Program-made: the position numbers and the translations under genes
Shown: in pieces, positions 43,388 to 52,132 of the stretch
Numbering within the stretch: position 1 is the stretch's first letter
Layout: every line of letters begins with the position of its first letter
Notes under the pieces: model-generated
What the model was told of the DNA's origin: nothing
The model's database searches: none
What the model saw: only the letters and a program-made list of their open reading frames with translations
Assembly (NCBI GenBank): GCA_944393225.1
Contig: CALXZK010000001.1
Coordinates: 45,522 to 109,521, forward strand
Origin: an uncultured Alphaproteobacteria bacterium
GTDB taxonomy: Bacteria > Pseudomonadota > Alphaproteobacteria > RF32 > CAG-239
Direction of reading: 5' to 3'
Length of the DNA: 64,000 nt

Positions 43388-44614
43388 ATGAAAAAAATTA
43401 TCTATAGTTTGGGGTTGTCTGTTTTATTATCTTATCCATCATGGGCACAAGAACAAGTTGTTGCAAATACAGCTTCTACATCTTCTACCATGAGTGAAGA
43501 AGATGCTCAGACCATTTTCTTTTCTGAAGATTTCTTAAATGATTTGACTTCGGACAATGATGATGAAGTTCTTATCTTTAATGATATTCCTTTAGATAAA
43601 AATTCTGAACAAAAACAAAATACGGTTCCTGCTCAAAATATTCAGCAAGCGCCTCAAGCTCAACCTGAAGCTCCTAAAGTTCCCTCCAAGGCAGATGCCC
43701 AGCCGCAAGAAATTTCTCAGCCGGTTGCACCGAATATGCCTGCTCCGACAAAAGCACCCAAGCCCGCTGAAGCAAAAACAGCTCAAGAACCACAGAAGGG
43801 AACACATAGCCAACCGGCTGTCAATGCACCGATGCCTCCGGCTCAAGTTCAGCCGACTTCTACCGAACAGGTTCGTCCCCAAAAACAAGAACCGCAAGAA
43901 CAATATACAAAACCTATATACCGTCCGGTAGCTCCCCAAGCAGCTCCCGTTCAACCACAAGATGACATGAATGCTAAAGATGAAGTGCAAAAGCCACAAG
44001 AACCTGTTGCACCCCAAAAAGCTCCGTCATCTGAAGAACAAATTGCCCCTGTTCCCGTAAGACCTGAAAACAATCTTCCATCGGTTGCTTCTCAGGTAGA
44101 AACCGCTATGCCTAGTGCTCCGCAAGAAGAAGTTCCAACACCTCAACCCGAGGTCAGAAGCAAGCCGACAATTCAAGAGATTTTACAAGAAAAGATGAGA
44201 CATATGCCGGCTCCCGAACCAGAACCTGAGTCGGAACCGGAACCAGAACCGACACCCGCCCCGAGTAAGCCGGAAAAGAATGCTTTTTCTTTAGATGACA
44301 AAGCACCTCTTCCGAAAAGCATGCTGCAAGAAGAAGGCTTTTCAACCAATATGCTCAACAGAGGTATTCGAATTTCTCCGGAACAACGTGCCCGTATGAT
44401 GATGAAAAAGAAATTTGCCGAAATGGATTTGAACCAAGACGGAATCATCACCAAAGCAGAATTTATACGCTTTAAGACTGCTGAAGCGCAAAGAATTTCA
44501 GCACAAGTTTACCAGCAAATTGATGCCAATGGGGATAATATTCTTTCTGAAAAAGAATACGAAGTTCTCATGGACAAGATGATTGAAAACTACATCAAAA
44601 ATCCGCAAAAATAA
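43388..44614 (+). CDS. Exported Pro/Gln-rich protein with C-terminal EF-hand pair
   Basis: 408 aa. A Sec signal peptide ends near PSWAQ (residue about 20). Residues about 60-320 are low-complexity Pro/Gln/Glu/Ala, including a run of Glu-Pro dipeptides near 280-295. The C-terminus carries two EF-hand loops: DLNQDGIITKAE (347-358) and DANGDNILSEKE (379-390), both with the required Asp/Glu ligands. A calcium-binding surface or periplasmic protein is inferred. ATG 43388 was chosen because it gives a proper signal peptide; the GGAG is rather distant. It stands just before the second cysteine-rich gene. Confidence 0.78.
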   Translation: MKKIIYSLGLSVLLSYPSWAQEQVVANTASTSSTMSEEDAQTIFFSEDFLNDLTSDNDDEVLIFNDIPLDKNSEQKQNTVPAQNIQQAPQAQPEAPKVPSKADAQPQEISQPVAPNMPAPTKAPKPAEAKTAQEPQKGTHSQPAVNAPMPPAQVQPTSTEQVRPQKQEPQEQYTKPIYRPVAPQAAPVQPQDDMNAKDEVQKPQEPVAPQKAPSSEEQIAPVPVRPENNLPSVASQVETAMPSAPQEEVPTPQPEVRSKPTIQEILQEKMRHMPAPEPEPESEPEPEPTPAPSKPEKNAFSLDDKAPLPKSMLQEEGFSTNMLNRGIRISPEQRARMMMKKKFAEMDLNQDGIITKAEFIRFKTAEAQRISAQVYQQIDANGDNILSEKEYEVLMDKMIENYIKNPQK

Positions 44615-44701
44615 GTCCGCAACAACTTTTCAGTTGCAAAAAAAAAAGGTTTATCATGAATAGTATAGGCTTTAATTCTATATTATTTTTGGAGGCGTAC
44701 C

Positions 44702-46012
44702 ATGATGAAACTTTTTTTATTAACTGTCCTTTCCTTTTGTTCTTATTTAGGAAGCGGAATTTTTAATAATGCTTTAGCTTCTAATGTGTCCCTTCATAAC
44801 ACGCCAGCCTACATACAACATGAACTAAAGCCTATACCTAATTCTTTTCAATTAGCAAAAGCTACCTTTTTGCCGGACTATGCTGAAGGTCCTTTTTCCG
44901 GATATAAACTGGATGGTGACTATAACCAAAAAGGAAACTGTGATGATGAAGATACATTATATACCAAACAAAATTGTACTTATCCGAAAGCTGTTGTTGC
45001 TGCATCAAGCTGCCCTTTCCTTCCCGGATATTATACAGATTGCAAATGTTTGCCTCAATTTAAATTAACTTCTTGTAAGTCTCCTTATATTTTAGGCGGG
45101 GATAGTTGCGAAGGCAAATATGAAAAATGTGTTTGTCCGGCAACCGTTTCTTTAGTGTATGCTAATGATAAATGTACGCAATATTGTGAAGGTAAATGTA
45201 TCAAAAAATCTTGTACACCTGAAACAAACCAAACTGGTTGCACTAATGGTTTGCAAAATTGTGACAATAAATGCGGACAAAACACGCGCAAATGTTGTGT
45301 CCCTTGCGTAAACAAAATCACTTCTAAACCTGAAAATTCTTCTTATACTTATTCTTCTTGTACTGATGGAAACGGAACTAAACAAATTCAAACCGGATGG
45401 AAATGCAACTCCGGTTATCACCAATATGGAAATTCTTGTGTCGCTCACTCTTATTCTTGTCCGAGTGGTTACCAAGAATCTAGTTCTGGTATGATTTCAC
45501 CTGTTTCTTCCGCAAAGATTTGCTCTTGTGGCGCAACTTCTGGTACTTGCTATCGTGAAAGTCATACTCACTCATATAGTCCTTGCCCGAGCGGGTATCA
45601 AGAATCTGCTTGTAGCAGTTCTCAAGTTCAGACTGCAACTTCTTACAAAAAATGTAATTGTGGTGCTACAAATGGAACTTGTTATGCTTGCCGTGCCATG
45701 ACTTGTGAAGAAAAAGGACAAAAAACTTGTAACGGTTCTTGTATCTCTACCTCTTCATGCTGCGGTGACTGCCCAAATGGTCAAACTTGTAAAAATGGTA
45801 GTTGTGTAGCTGCAGAAAAGAAATGTTCAGATTCAGGTTATTATGGTGGTACAGCTTGTTCTAAATGGAGTGGATATACCATGTCGAAATGCTCGACAGA
45901 ATATGGCTCTATGGGCTCTAGTTGCAACCAAAGTGGTCAAGTTGGCTCAGGAACATGCGATGTCGACTCATGGCGCAGATGCTGTGAACAATGTAATGGC
46001 TACCTCATGTAG
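44702..46012 (+). CDS. Cysteine-rich exported protein with FLPDY motif (copy 2)
   Basis: 436 aa, paralogous in design to the protein at 26981. The signal peptide ends at ALA (residue about 26). ATFLPDYAEG stands at 54-63. The mature part has about 48 cysteines. C-x-C units occur at 114/116, 143/145, 274/276 and 318/320. A repeat CPSGYQES...CxCGATxGTCY appears at 253-284 and 295-328. The tail motif GSGTCDVDSWRRCCEQCNGY (416-434) is repeated downstream in another frame, so the 3' end looks frameshifted. GGAGG lies six bases before the ATG. Function unknown; secretion and disulfide bonding are inferred. Confidence 0.8.
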   Translation: MMKLFLLTVLSFCSYLGSGIFNNALASNVSLHNTPAYIQHELKPIPNSFQLAKATFLPDYAEGPFSGYKLDGDYNQKGNCDDEDTLYTKQNCTYPKAVVAASSCPFLPGYYTDCKCLPQFKLTSCKSPYILGGDSCEGKYEKCVCPATVSLVYANDKCTQYCEGKCIKKSCTPETNQTGCTNGLQNCDNKCGQNTRKCCVPCVNKITSKPENSSYTYSSCTDGNGTKQIQTGWKCNSGYHQYGNSCVAHSYSCPSGYQESSSGMISPVSSAKICSCGATSGTCYRESHTHSYSPCPSGYQESACSSSQVQTATSYKKCNCGATNGTCYACRAMTCEEKGQKTCNGSCISTSSCCGDCPNGQTCKNGSCVAAEKKCSDSGYYGGTACSKWSGYTMSKCSTEYGSMGSSCNQSGQVGSGTCDVDSWRRCCEQCNGYLM

Positions 46013-46094
46013 ACCTGATCAAATAGGTTCTGGCTCGTGCGATATTGACTCATGGCGTAGTTGTTGTGACGAATGTAGAGGATACAAAACATAT
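46013..46094 (+). pseudogene. Frameshifted remnant of the C-terminal repeat
   Basis: Directly after the stop, another frame encodes SCRPDQIGSGSCDIDSWRSCC then DECRGY, a second copy of the tail motif of the preceding protein. The two copies match closely in DNA. The remnant has no start, and the frame then runs into a terminator. Recent unequal recombination or a one-base indel is the likely cause. Confidence 0.75.
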
Positions 46095-46103
46095 CTTATC
46101 TAT

Positions 46104-46143
46104 AAAAAAACATCCCTTGAAAAAAATCAAGGGATGTTTTTTT
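46104..46143. terminator. Strong bidirectional terminator
   Basis: Perfect 16-bp stem AAAAAACATCCCTTGA/TCAAGGGATGTTTTTT with an A-rich loop, between convergent genes. Confidence 0.93.
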
Positions 46144-46155
46144 ATTGGCTCGCCA

Positions 46156-47388
46156 TTATTTATTCTGAAGAATATTGTCATCTGAGCTTCTGCGCTCTCT
46201 AACAAATTCTACTTTCATGCTCATAACGACTTTGTTTCCATCTTTCTTGATGTAATGCAAGCGAACAAAGGCTACATCTTCATCAGAAAGCGTGCTGTAA
46301 TCAGGATTTTCCAACAGGTCTATTTCTATTGGATTTCCCATATTGTCCGGCAACATTGGATGTCCATTTTGGATTTTGGCTATGTATAAAAAGCCTAACC
46401 AATAACGTTCAAAATTGATTTCCGAACCAGAATTTTTACCTTCGTTAAAGATAATGTCGTCACGTTTTCCAAACACATAGCCACTATCAATATAAGTATG
46501 GCGATTTTTCTGTTTGGCATCGACACATTCGGGAAGAAGATTTTTGTTCTGCTTTTTACAGAAGAGACGAACATATTCATCATCCACGATGTCAATTAAT
46601 TCCACTTCCTTTAATTCGCCAAATTCATATATTTTTATCATGCGGACAAGAACATTATCTTCGGCGATGGGGTGTAAAGCATTGTCCTCTTTTTTGGCTA
46701 TTGATGCCTTACTTCCATCTTTGAATTTAATGAGTGTACCGTTAATAACCGTTGCAACATAGCACTCACCTACTTTGTAAGCACCTTTTGATAAGAAGCC
46801 GCCATTTGCATTAACATAATTTCTGGCTTCATCATCACTCCAGCTTTCCGGTATATCAAATTCACGAAGTGTTTCTTGATCAACGACATCATCTTCTTCA
46901 AGCTCACGATCATCTATTTGCAAGTTTTCAACAAGATAGAAATCTTGTTTTGGAGTTAACCCCTTACACAGAACGCGTGCATTTTCTTCAAGAGTTGTGA
47001 GTTCTTCGGGAAGACCTAACTTGGGACAATAAAAACCAACATTCAAAGCCTTGTCCCAATCAAATTCAACGACTATACCCTGTGTTCCTGAGAAACGAAC
47101 CCTCGCAGGATGATATGAGTTTGCAAAAATGTATGTCGCAGGTAATGTTAAATAGGGGATTCCTTCTTTTATTTCTGATACCTCAAACTCTAAACTTCTT
47201 CCGGCTGATAACATAATGCCACTGCGTAGATAAAAGTCTGAGCTTGATGCACTAATAAAGCCCAAGACACCACCTTGCAATTTAACCTGCATTTCACCAT
47301 TTATTTCAGATACAATAACACCCTGGCGTTTGTCGCCAACTTTGAACAAATTGAACTTCTTTTGAAGTTCCAAAATAGAATTACTCAT
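46156..47388 (-). CDS. S1-like-domain hypothetical protein, 410 aa
   Basis: A cytoplasmic acidic protein. The N-terminus FKVGDKRQGVIVSEINGEMQVKLQG then GVLGFISASSSD fits an S1/OB RNA-binding pattern, and a second segment around residues 205-240 (KVGECYVATVINGTLIKFKDG) could be another OB-like part. The rest is unassigned, so an RNA-binding role is only possible. The ribosome site is poor (A/T-only before the ATG). A separate promoter lies upstream; it is the last gene of the minus-strand flagellar block. Confidence 0.6.
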   Translation of the reverse strand: MSNSILELQKKFNLFKVGDKRQGVIVSEINGEMQVKLQGGVLGFISASSSDFYLRSGIMLSAGRSLEFEVSEIKEGIPYLTLPATYIFANSYHPARVRFSGTQGIVVEFDWDKALNVGFYCPKLGLPEELTTLEENARVLCKGLTPKQDFYLVENLQIDDRELEEDDVVDQETLREFDIPESWSDDEARNYVNANGGFLSKGAYKVGECYVATVINGTLIKFKDGSKASIAKKEDNALHPIAEDNVLVRMIKIYEFGELKEVELIDIVDDEYVRLFCKKQNKNLLPECVDAKQKNRHTYIDSGYVFGKRDDIIFNEGKNSGSEINFERYWLGFLYIAKIQNGHPMLPDNMGNPIEIDLLENPDYSTLSDEDVAFVRLHYIKKDGNKVVMSMKVEFVRERRSSDDNILQNK

Positions 47389-47445
47389 AAAAAAATTATT
47401 TTAGTTTAACAAAAATATATTCCTAATAATTGCTTTTAGACCTGC

Positions 47446-47474
47446 CTTATAACACAGGTTTTACAAAGAAGCAA
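47446..47474 (-). promoter_or_regulatory. Putative promoter of the S1-like gene
   Basis: On the minus strand TTGCTT (47469-47474) and TATAAG (47446-47451) are 17 bases apart; a start near 47439 gives a 50-base leader. Confidence 0.45.
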
Positions 47475-47498
47475 GTATTTTAGATATTTCTGATAAAT

Positions 47499-48668
47499 CT
47501 ATTTATGGAAAATTTGGCTGCCATAGGGAATGTCGTTGCCGATACCTTGGACTAAATGTTCTTTTCTAACAAAGCCCATTTCACCTTCATCAAGCATAAT
47601 TCGATACCACTCCTTATCCGGTGTAATGCCTGTGACACGTACGGTTGTGCCTGCTTTTAGCTTTTTCATCACGTCAAAATCATCTGCCGGTCCATACATA
47701 ATTTTTTGTTCTGATTTCAAATGATAAAGCTGAGAAACATCTGTTAAATCTACCGGAATTTTGATGATTTTGCCAACGACCATATCATCGCTGATACTAC
47801 CACCGCCGCTAAAACGAACCTCTTGGTTGTAAACAATTGACTTTTCTTTGTTGAAATAATTCCATAAATCGCTTTCGCTTACAACTTTGACACTCATCGG
47901 CAACAATGCCGCTAAAACAAAAATAATCGGCATAACAAGCTGCACTGCTTGCAATGAAAACATATTCCAACTTTGCAATTTGAATGTTGGTTTTAAGCCT
48001 AATTGCGCAATCAATTTTTTGAGCAAAACTTTCTGTCCGTCATCGGCATATTGTCCGGCTACCACGGCTGAAATGTAGGCATTGCCAACCTGTTTGTTTT
48101 GCCAATAGGCAACGGCATTGTGCAACCAAAGACGATAGTTTTCGGCGCGATTATGCCCAATGTTATGAAAATTTGCGGCCAAAGCTTTTATGTTTTGCGG
48201 AAAAGCTTTTATACTCCACCAGCCCAAAAGCCAATTATTTACCGATGTTTTGAAAACCTCTTTCAAAGCCTCTTTATAATTGCAGATTTTATCTTCTTTC
48301 TTAACTTCTTGAGTGATAAGTTTGCCAATAACTTTCGTCAAACTGACGGCTTTTAGATTAAAGTCATCTTTGCCGTCCATATTGCGATAGGGTTTTAAGG
48401 CAAACATAGGTGGAAAATTTGAACTTGTGTAGGCACTGCACAACAAATCATAGGTCAGGCGCTTGTTATCATTGCTGATTATATCATAGGCAACAGACAA
48501 CTTTTGAAAATTTTCTTTTGCTTCATCACTGCTATTATGATCGGGATGCCAAACTTTGGCTCTTTCTCTATATTTTTGTTTTGCCAAATTTTCATCCGTA
48601 TCGGGAGTTATGCCCAAAATCCGATAATAGCCCAGCGCATCTCTGTTATGTGTTTCTGCCTTGTTCAT
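47499..48668 (-). CDS. J-domain / membrane / SH3-like protein in the flagellar operon
   Basis: 389 aa with three parts. An N-terminal DnaJ J-domain (residues about 12-75; YYRILGITPDT, HPD at 41-43) should stimulate a DnaK-type Hsp70 in the cytoplasm. A central helical part follows, then one membrane span (about 238-258; AVQLVMPIIFVLAALLPM). The C-terminal bacterial SH3-like domain (about 322-373; MYGPADDFDVMKKLKAGTTV, EWYRIMLDEGEMGFVR) is probably periplasmic. The ATG overlaps the upstream FliK-like stop (ATGA). Its place after flhF-flhG points to flagellar placement or assembly; this is inference. Confidence 0.75.
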   Translation of the reverse strand: MNKAETHNRDALGYYRILGITPDTDENLAKQKYRERAKVWHPDHNSSDEAKENFQKLSVAYDIISNDNKRLTYDLLCSAYTSSNFPPMFALKPYRNMDGKDDFNLKAVSLTKVIGKLITQEVKKEDKICNYKEALKEVFKTSVNNWLLGWWSIKAFPQNIKALAANFHNIGHNRAENYRLWLHNAVAYWQNKQVGNAYISAVVAGQYADDGQKVLLKKLIAQLGLKPTFKLQSWNMFSLQAVQLVMPIIFVLAALLPMSVKVVSESDLWNYFNKEKSIVYNQEVRFSGGGSISDDMVVGKIIKIPVDLTDVSQLYHLKSEQKIMYGPADDFDVMKKLKAGTTVRVTGITPDKEWYRIMLDEGEMGFVRKEHLVQGIGNDIPYGSQIFHK

Positions 48669-50341
48669 CAGACATAGAGTCCTTGTTTTAATGTTTCTTC
48701 TTTATTTTCATCTTCACATATCTTTATAAAATTTTCTTTAACATTTATTTTAATTGTACCCGTATAATTTAAATTATGTAAAGTTGTTTTAAAAATGCCG
48801 AAGATATTATTTTTCAAATCATTATCAATGGCTTGTGAAGTGCGAATAATTAAGTCGAATTGCCTATCTTTGACAAATGAAAAACCATCAAACTGAAAAG
48901 CACCTAATTTGGAAAAACTGGTATCAACCACAAAGCGCGCCGACTTTTTATTTTTGCCGCGTTCTTTTCGAGCTTCTTCTTCCTGAATATTTTTTATGGC
49001 TAATCTGATGCGGCTGAGTTGCTCACCGTGAATTATCGGAAGGTTGATGATTTTCCAACTGCTTCCTTCTCTGATTGACGTATTCATAAAATCATTCAAT
49101 CGGGTGCTTATTTCTTGTCCGTCGCTTCCGAGATTACGCAAATCTTGCATCACTTCTTTGCCAAGCCAAAGCTCAGAATTATGCTGATTGGCAGCCTTGA
49201 TAAAATGAAACATATTCTCCAAAACTTTACCTTCCAAGCTTGGAAATTTTTGCATAATTTTTCCTGCCAAATTATCTTTGCCCAAATCATGCAGGGTTTT
49301 GAAAATGTCCAGCAGCTTATCCGTTTCTGACTGAGGTTGAACCGAGGCGGACAATAAATCTTTGAATATATCCAGCATGGAGGGAAGATTTTGCGTCAAA
49401 TTGCGGCTGGCACTTAATTCTTCCAGATGTGTCGGCTGCATAGAATCGCCAAAACGAATATCTTTGATTTCCAGCAATACATTACTCAAGTTGTCCAGCT
49501 TCATCGGCTTGTCCGGCAAAAAATTGCCTAACGTCGTGCGCAAAGCCAAAAGTTTGCTATCCGGATTGGAAAATGCCGTTCCCGTCATCAGGGCATTTTT
49601 CAATGGTAAAAGTTCGTTTTTAATTTGAAAAATAAAATGCTCAATATCTGCTGCTTGCGGTTTTTGGCGACTGAAATTTTTGGTAAAATTTTTCATCACC
49701 AATTCTATGCGGCGCATGGCATTTTTGATTGTATTTCCCTCGGCAAATGTTGCCGATGAGCTATTAGCTTCCAAACGCAAATTAACGCGGATTTCTGCCT
49801 TTTGAAAATTTTCTTCCAAAACTTGTCCGACCATATTGGGCAGATGCAATTTGGTACTCATGCTTTTGAGCAAAGTTCCCAATTTTAAGGGATGAAACTC
49901 GAAAATATTTTTATTGGTGGAAATATTAAAAAGTGGCGATGACGTTTCTATATTTTGCGTCTGAGCAGAATTTTGTGTTTGGGCTGGCTGACGAATAACT
50001 TTTTCATTATTCACCGCTAACAACTTTATATCCGCCTGACCTTTTTCATTAATATTGTTAAATTTTACCTGTATGGTTCCGCCTTGCTCTTTAGGCAACT
50101 TGACCGGCGTTTCCAACTCTATTTCCACCGGAATTTTTTGTCCCGAAACATCTATCTCGGCTTTAATTGCGCTTCCAAAATCCATACCTTCCGTCATCAA
50201 TATTTCCAACAGATAACTTTGCCCCGGTTTGATGGCAATTTGCACCTCTGGCGGCAAGCTCGGAATATTTCCGGAAACACTACCTTCCGTTCCAGAAATA
50301 TTGCCACTCGGATTGCTTAACGGGGGAATGACATTATCCAT
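48668..50341 (-). CDS. FliK-like protein downstream of flhG
   Basis: 557 aa, no signal peptide. The N-terminal half is Pro/Asn/Gln-rich, the middle is helical, and the C-terminal region (RFVVDTSFSKLGAFQFDGFSF, RQFDLIIR, FKTTLHNLNYTGTIKI) resembles the C-terminal hook-length-control domain of FliK in layout. A typical FliK is encoded at 62690, so this would be a second, divergent family member. The start at ATG 50341 overlaps the flhG stop by eight bases; the earlier in-frame start lies inside flhG. Coupled on both sides. Confidence 0.6.
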   Translation of the reverse strand: MDNVIPPLSNPSGNISGTEGSVSGNIPSLPPEVQIAIKPGQSYLLEILMTEGMDFGSAIKAEIDVSGQKIPVEIELETPVKLPKEQGGTIQVKFNNINEKGQADIKLLAVNNEKVIRQPAQTQNSAQTQNIETSSPLFNISTNKNIFEFHPLKLGTLLKSMSTKLHLPNMVGQVLEENFQKAEIRVNLRLEANSSSATFAEGNTIKNAMRRIELVMKNFTKNFSRQKPQAADIEHFIFQIKNELLPLKNALMTGTAFSNPDSKLLALRTTLGNFLPDKPMKLDNLSNVLLEIKDIRFGDSMQPTHLEELSASRNLTQNLPSMLDIFKDLLSASVQPQSETDKLLDIFKTLHDLGKDNLAGKIMQKFPSLEGKVLENMFHFIKAANQHNSELWLGKEVMQDLRNLGSDGQEISTRLNDFMNTSIREGSSWKIINLPIIHGEQLSRIRLAIKNIQEEEARKERGKNKKSARFVVDTSFSKLGAFQFDGFSFVKDRQFDLIIRTSQAIDNDLKNNIFGIFKTTLHNLNYTGTIKINVKENFIKICEDENKEETLKQGLYV

Positions 50342-51146
50342 TGGCGAGCAACCTCTTGGCGATGGCGATAACATCTTCCGATGCTTCCGATGTCGGATAG
50401 CGATTGATTATCGGCGTTTGGTTACGAATGGCGTCACGCACACGTGTATCGCGGCGAATGATACCCAACAAGGGCGGATTTATCTTCAAAAAATTGTTGC
50501 ACGCTTTGAGCAAGGTATCATAAGTTCTTTGTCCCTCTCTCAGCGAATTTGCTTGGTTAACGACCAAATTGATTTCGCTCTTGGGATATTGCATGGTCAT
50601 GATTTTGATAAAAGCATAAGCATCGGTCAACGAAGTTGGTTCATCCGTGCAAACAACAATAATTTTTTCTGCCATGCCGGACAAAATGCGTACCGGTTTT
50701 TCTACCCCGGCGCCCATATCCAAAATCACTTTATTGTATGAAGATGCCAACAAAGATAAATCTTCGCCCAAAATTTGCAATCTGCCAATCGGCATAGAGG
50801 CCAAACCTGCCGAGCCGGAACGTCCGGCAATAATATCAAAATGACCTTTCGGGCATTGTTGCACAACCTGATTTAAGGTTACTTTTCCGGCAACGACACT
50901 GCCTAAATCATACTTTGACATCAGCCCTAATTGAATGTCGATATTTGCCAACCCCAAATCACCGTCAAACAACAAAGTTTTTTGTTTGAGCAAGCTCAAA
51001 GCATGGGCCAATGTTATGGAAAACCATGTTTTGCCAACGCCGCCTTTGCCGGATGCGACGGCTATCATATTGCGCCCTTTTCTCACACTGCGACTGAGCG
51101 GGGCTCTCGGCATAACTTTTAATTCTTCCGTTGTCTGATTTTCCAT
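50334..51146 (-). CDS. flhG: MinD-like flagellar number regulator FlhG
   Basis: A ParA/MinD ATPase that sets flagellar number with FlhF. 270 aa. The deviant Walker A is SGKGGVGKTWFS (about 32-43). LLFDGDLGLANIDIQLG is the classic FlhG/FleN signature. The basic N-terminus SRSVRKGRN precedes it. GGGAAG lies before the ATG, 14 bases after flhF. Confidence 0.94.
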   Translation of the reverse strand: MENQTTEELKVMPRAPLSRSVRKGRNMIAVASGKGGVGKTWFSITLAHALSLLKQKTLLFDGDLGLANIDIQLGLMSKYDLGSVVAGKVTLNQVVQQCPKGHFDIIAGRSGSAGLASMPIGRLQILGEDLSLLASSYNKVILDMGAGVEKPVRILSGMAEKIIVVCTDEPTSLTDAYAFIKIMTMQYPKSEINLVVNQANSLREGQRTYDTLLKACNNFLKINPPLLGIIRRDTRVRDAIRNQTPIINRYPTSEASEDVIAIAKRLLANG

Positions 51147-51160
51147 TTCTTTCTTCCCGT

Positions 51161-52123
51161 TTATTCTTCACATAAAATAAGTTTAGCAAGTGATTTATTA
51201 TTTATTTCTGCCAAGCCGTTAGCTATTGAAGAACTAACACTGGCGGCATAATACCCCAAATCACAGCAGGCGGCGACTGACAATACCATACCGATGCGGC
51301 GGGTTAAATCTAACCTTGTCGGCAAAAGATATTGTGCGCCCATATCCATAAATATTTCACCGATTTCTACGGCTTCCATCGTGTTGCGACCTGCATCCAA
51401 AGTTAAAATCTTTTGTCCTTGAACGGCATCGCAAAATTCGGCAACACGAGAAACTTCTTTTTCAATAAAAGGATTAATCCCCGGTGTATCTATCAAAATC
51501 AAGCCGTATTTGTTTTTGCATTCTTTGACCTTTTGCGCTAATTCGGTTTTGTCTTTGCAAAAATAAAAATCCACTTCCAAAATTTCGGCAAAGGCTTCCA
51601 ACTGTTTATTGGCGCCGGCACGCACATTATCGGTGCTGATAATGCAGCTGGAAATTTTATGTAGTTTGGCTTGGGTTGCCACTTTGGCTATGGCTGTCGA
51701 TTTTCCGCTCCCCGGTGTGCCCATAAACAATTTTACCGGATGGCGCATATCTAAAATATCACTGAAAGCATATAACTTGGCGAGCGTGTTTTCTAATACC
51801 GATTTTTCATCTTTTTGCGGAAGTTCTCGACTTTCTTGTCTTGCCGTGGCTAAAATTTTTCCGGCAACGACATCTAAAACACCATGATATTCCAAACAAT
51901 CTCTTAAATGTTGTTCCTCAAAAATATCGGCAGAAGAAACCGTTTCTATCTTTTCTTCTTCATCAAAGAAAAACTCTTCTTGTTCATCTATAGCCACAGA
52001 TACACTGATTTTACCGTCTTGTGTCTTGTCGGAAGAAATGATAATGGCATCATCGCCCAACTCTGACTTGATTTGCGCCAGAGCCTCTGTCATGTTTGCG
52101 GCGATAATCTGCTTTATTCTCAT
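51161..52123 (-). CDS. flhF: SRP-type GTPase FlhF
   Basis: Polar or positional determinant of the flagellum. 320 aa. A B domain (MRIKQIIAANMTEALAQIK), a short acidic linker and the NG GTPase domain with FMGTPGSGKSTAIAKVATQA (P-loop), IDTPGINPF and TRLDLTRRIGMVLS. GAGG precedes the ATG, nine bases after flhA. It is shorter than gammaproteobacterial FlhF because the linker is reduced. Confidence 0.94.
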   Translation of the reverse strand: MRIKQIIAANMTEALAQIKSELGDDAIIISSDKTQDGKISVSVAIDEQEEFFFDEEEKIETVSSADIFEEQHLRDCLEYHGVLDVVAGKILATARQESRELPQKDEKSVLENTLAKLYAFSDILDMRHPVKLFMGTPGSGKSTAIAKVATQAKLHKISSCIISTDNVRAGANKQLEAFAEILEVDFYFCKDKTELAQKVKECKNKYGLILIDTPGINPFIEKEVSRVAEFCDAVQGQKILTLDAGRNTMEAVEIGEIFMDMGAQYLLPTRLDLTRRIGMVLSVAACCDLGYYAASVSSSIANGLAEINNKSLAKLILCEE

Positions 52124-52132
52124 TTTCTAGCC

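Noticed and set aside
46013..46202. Independent gene in the frame carrying the second tail repeat
   Set aside because: It has no start codon of its own in a sensible place and reads straight through a strong terminator; it is better explained as a frameshift remnant.
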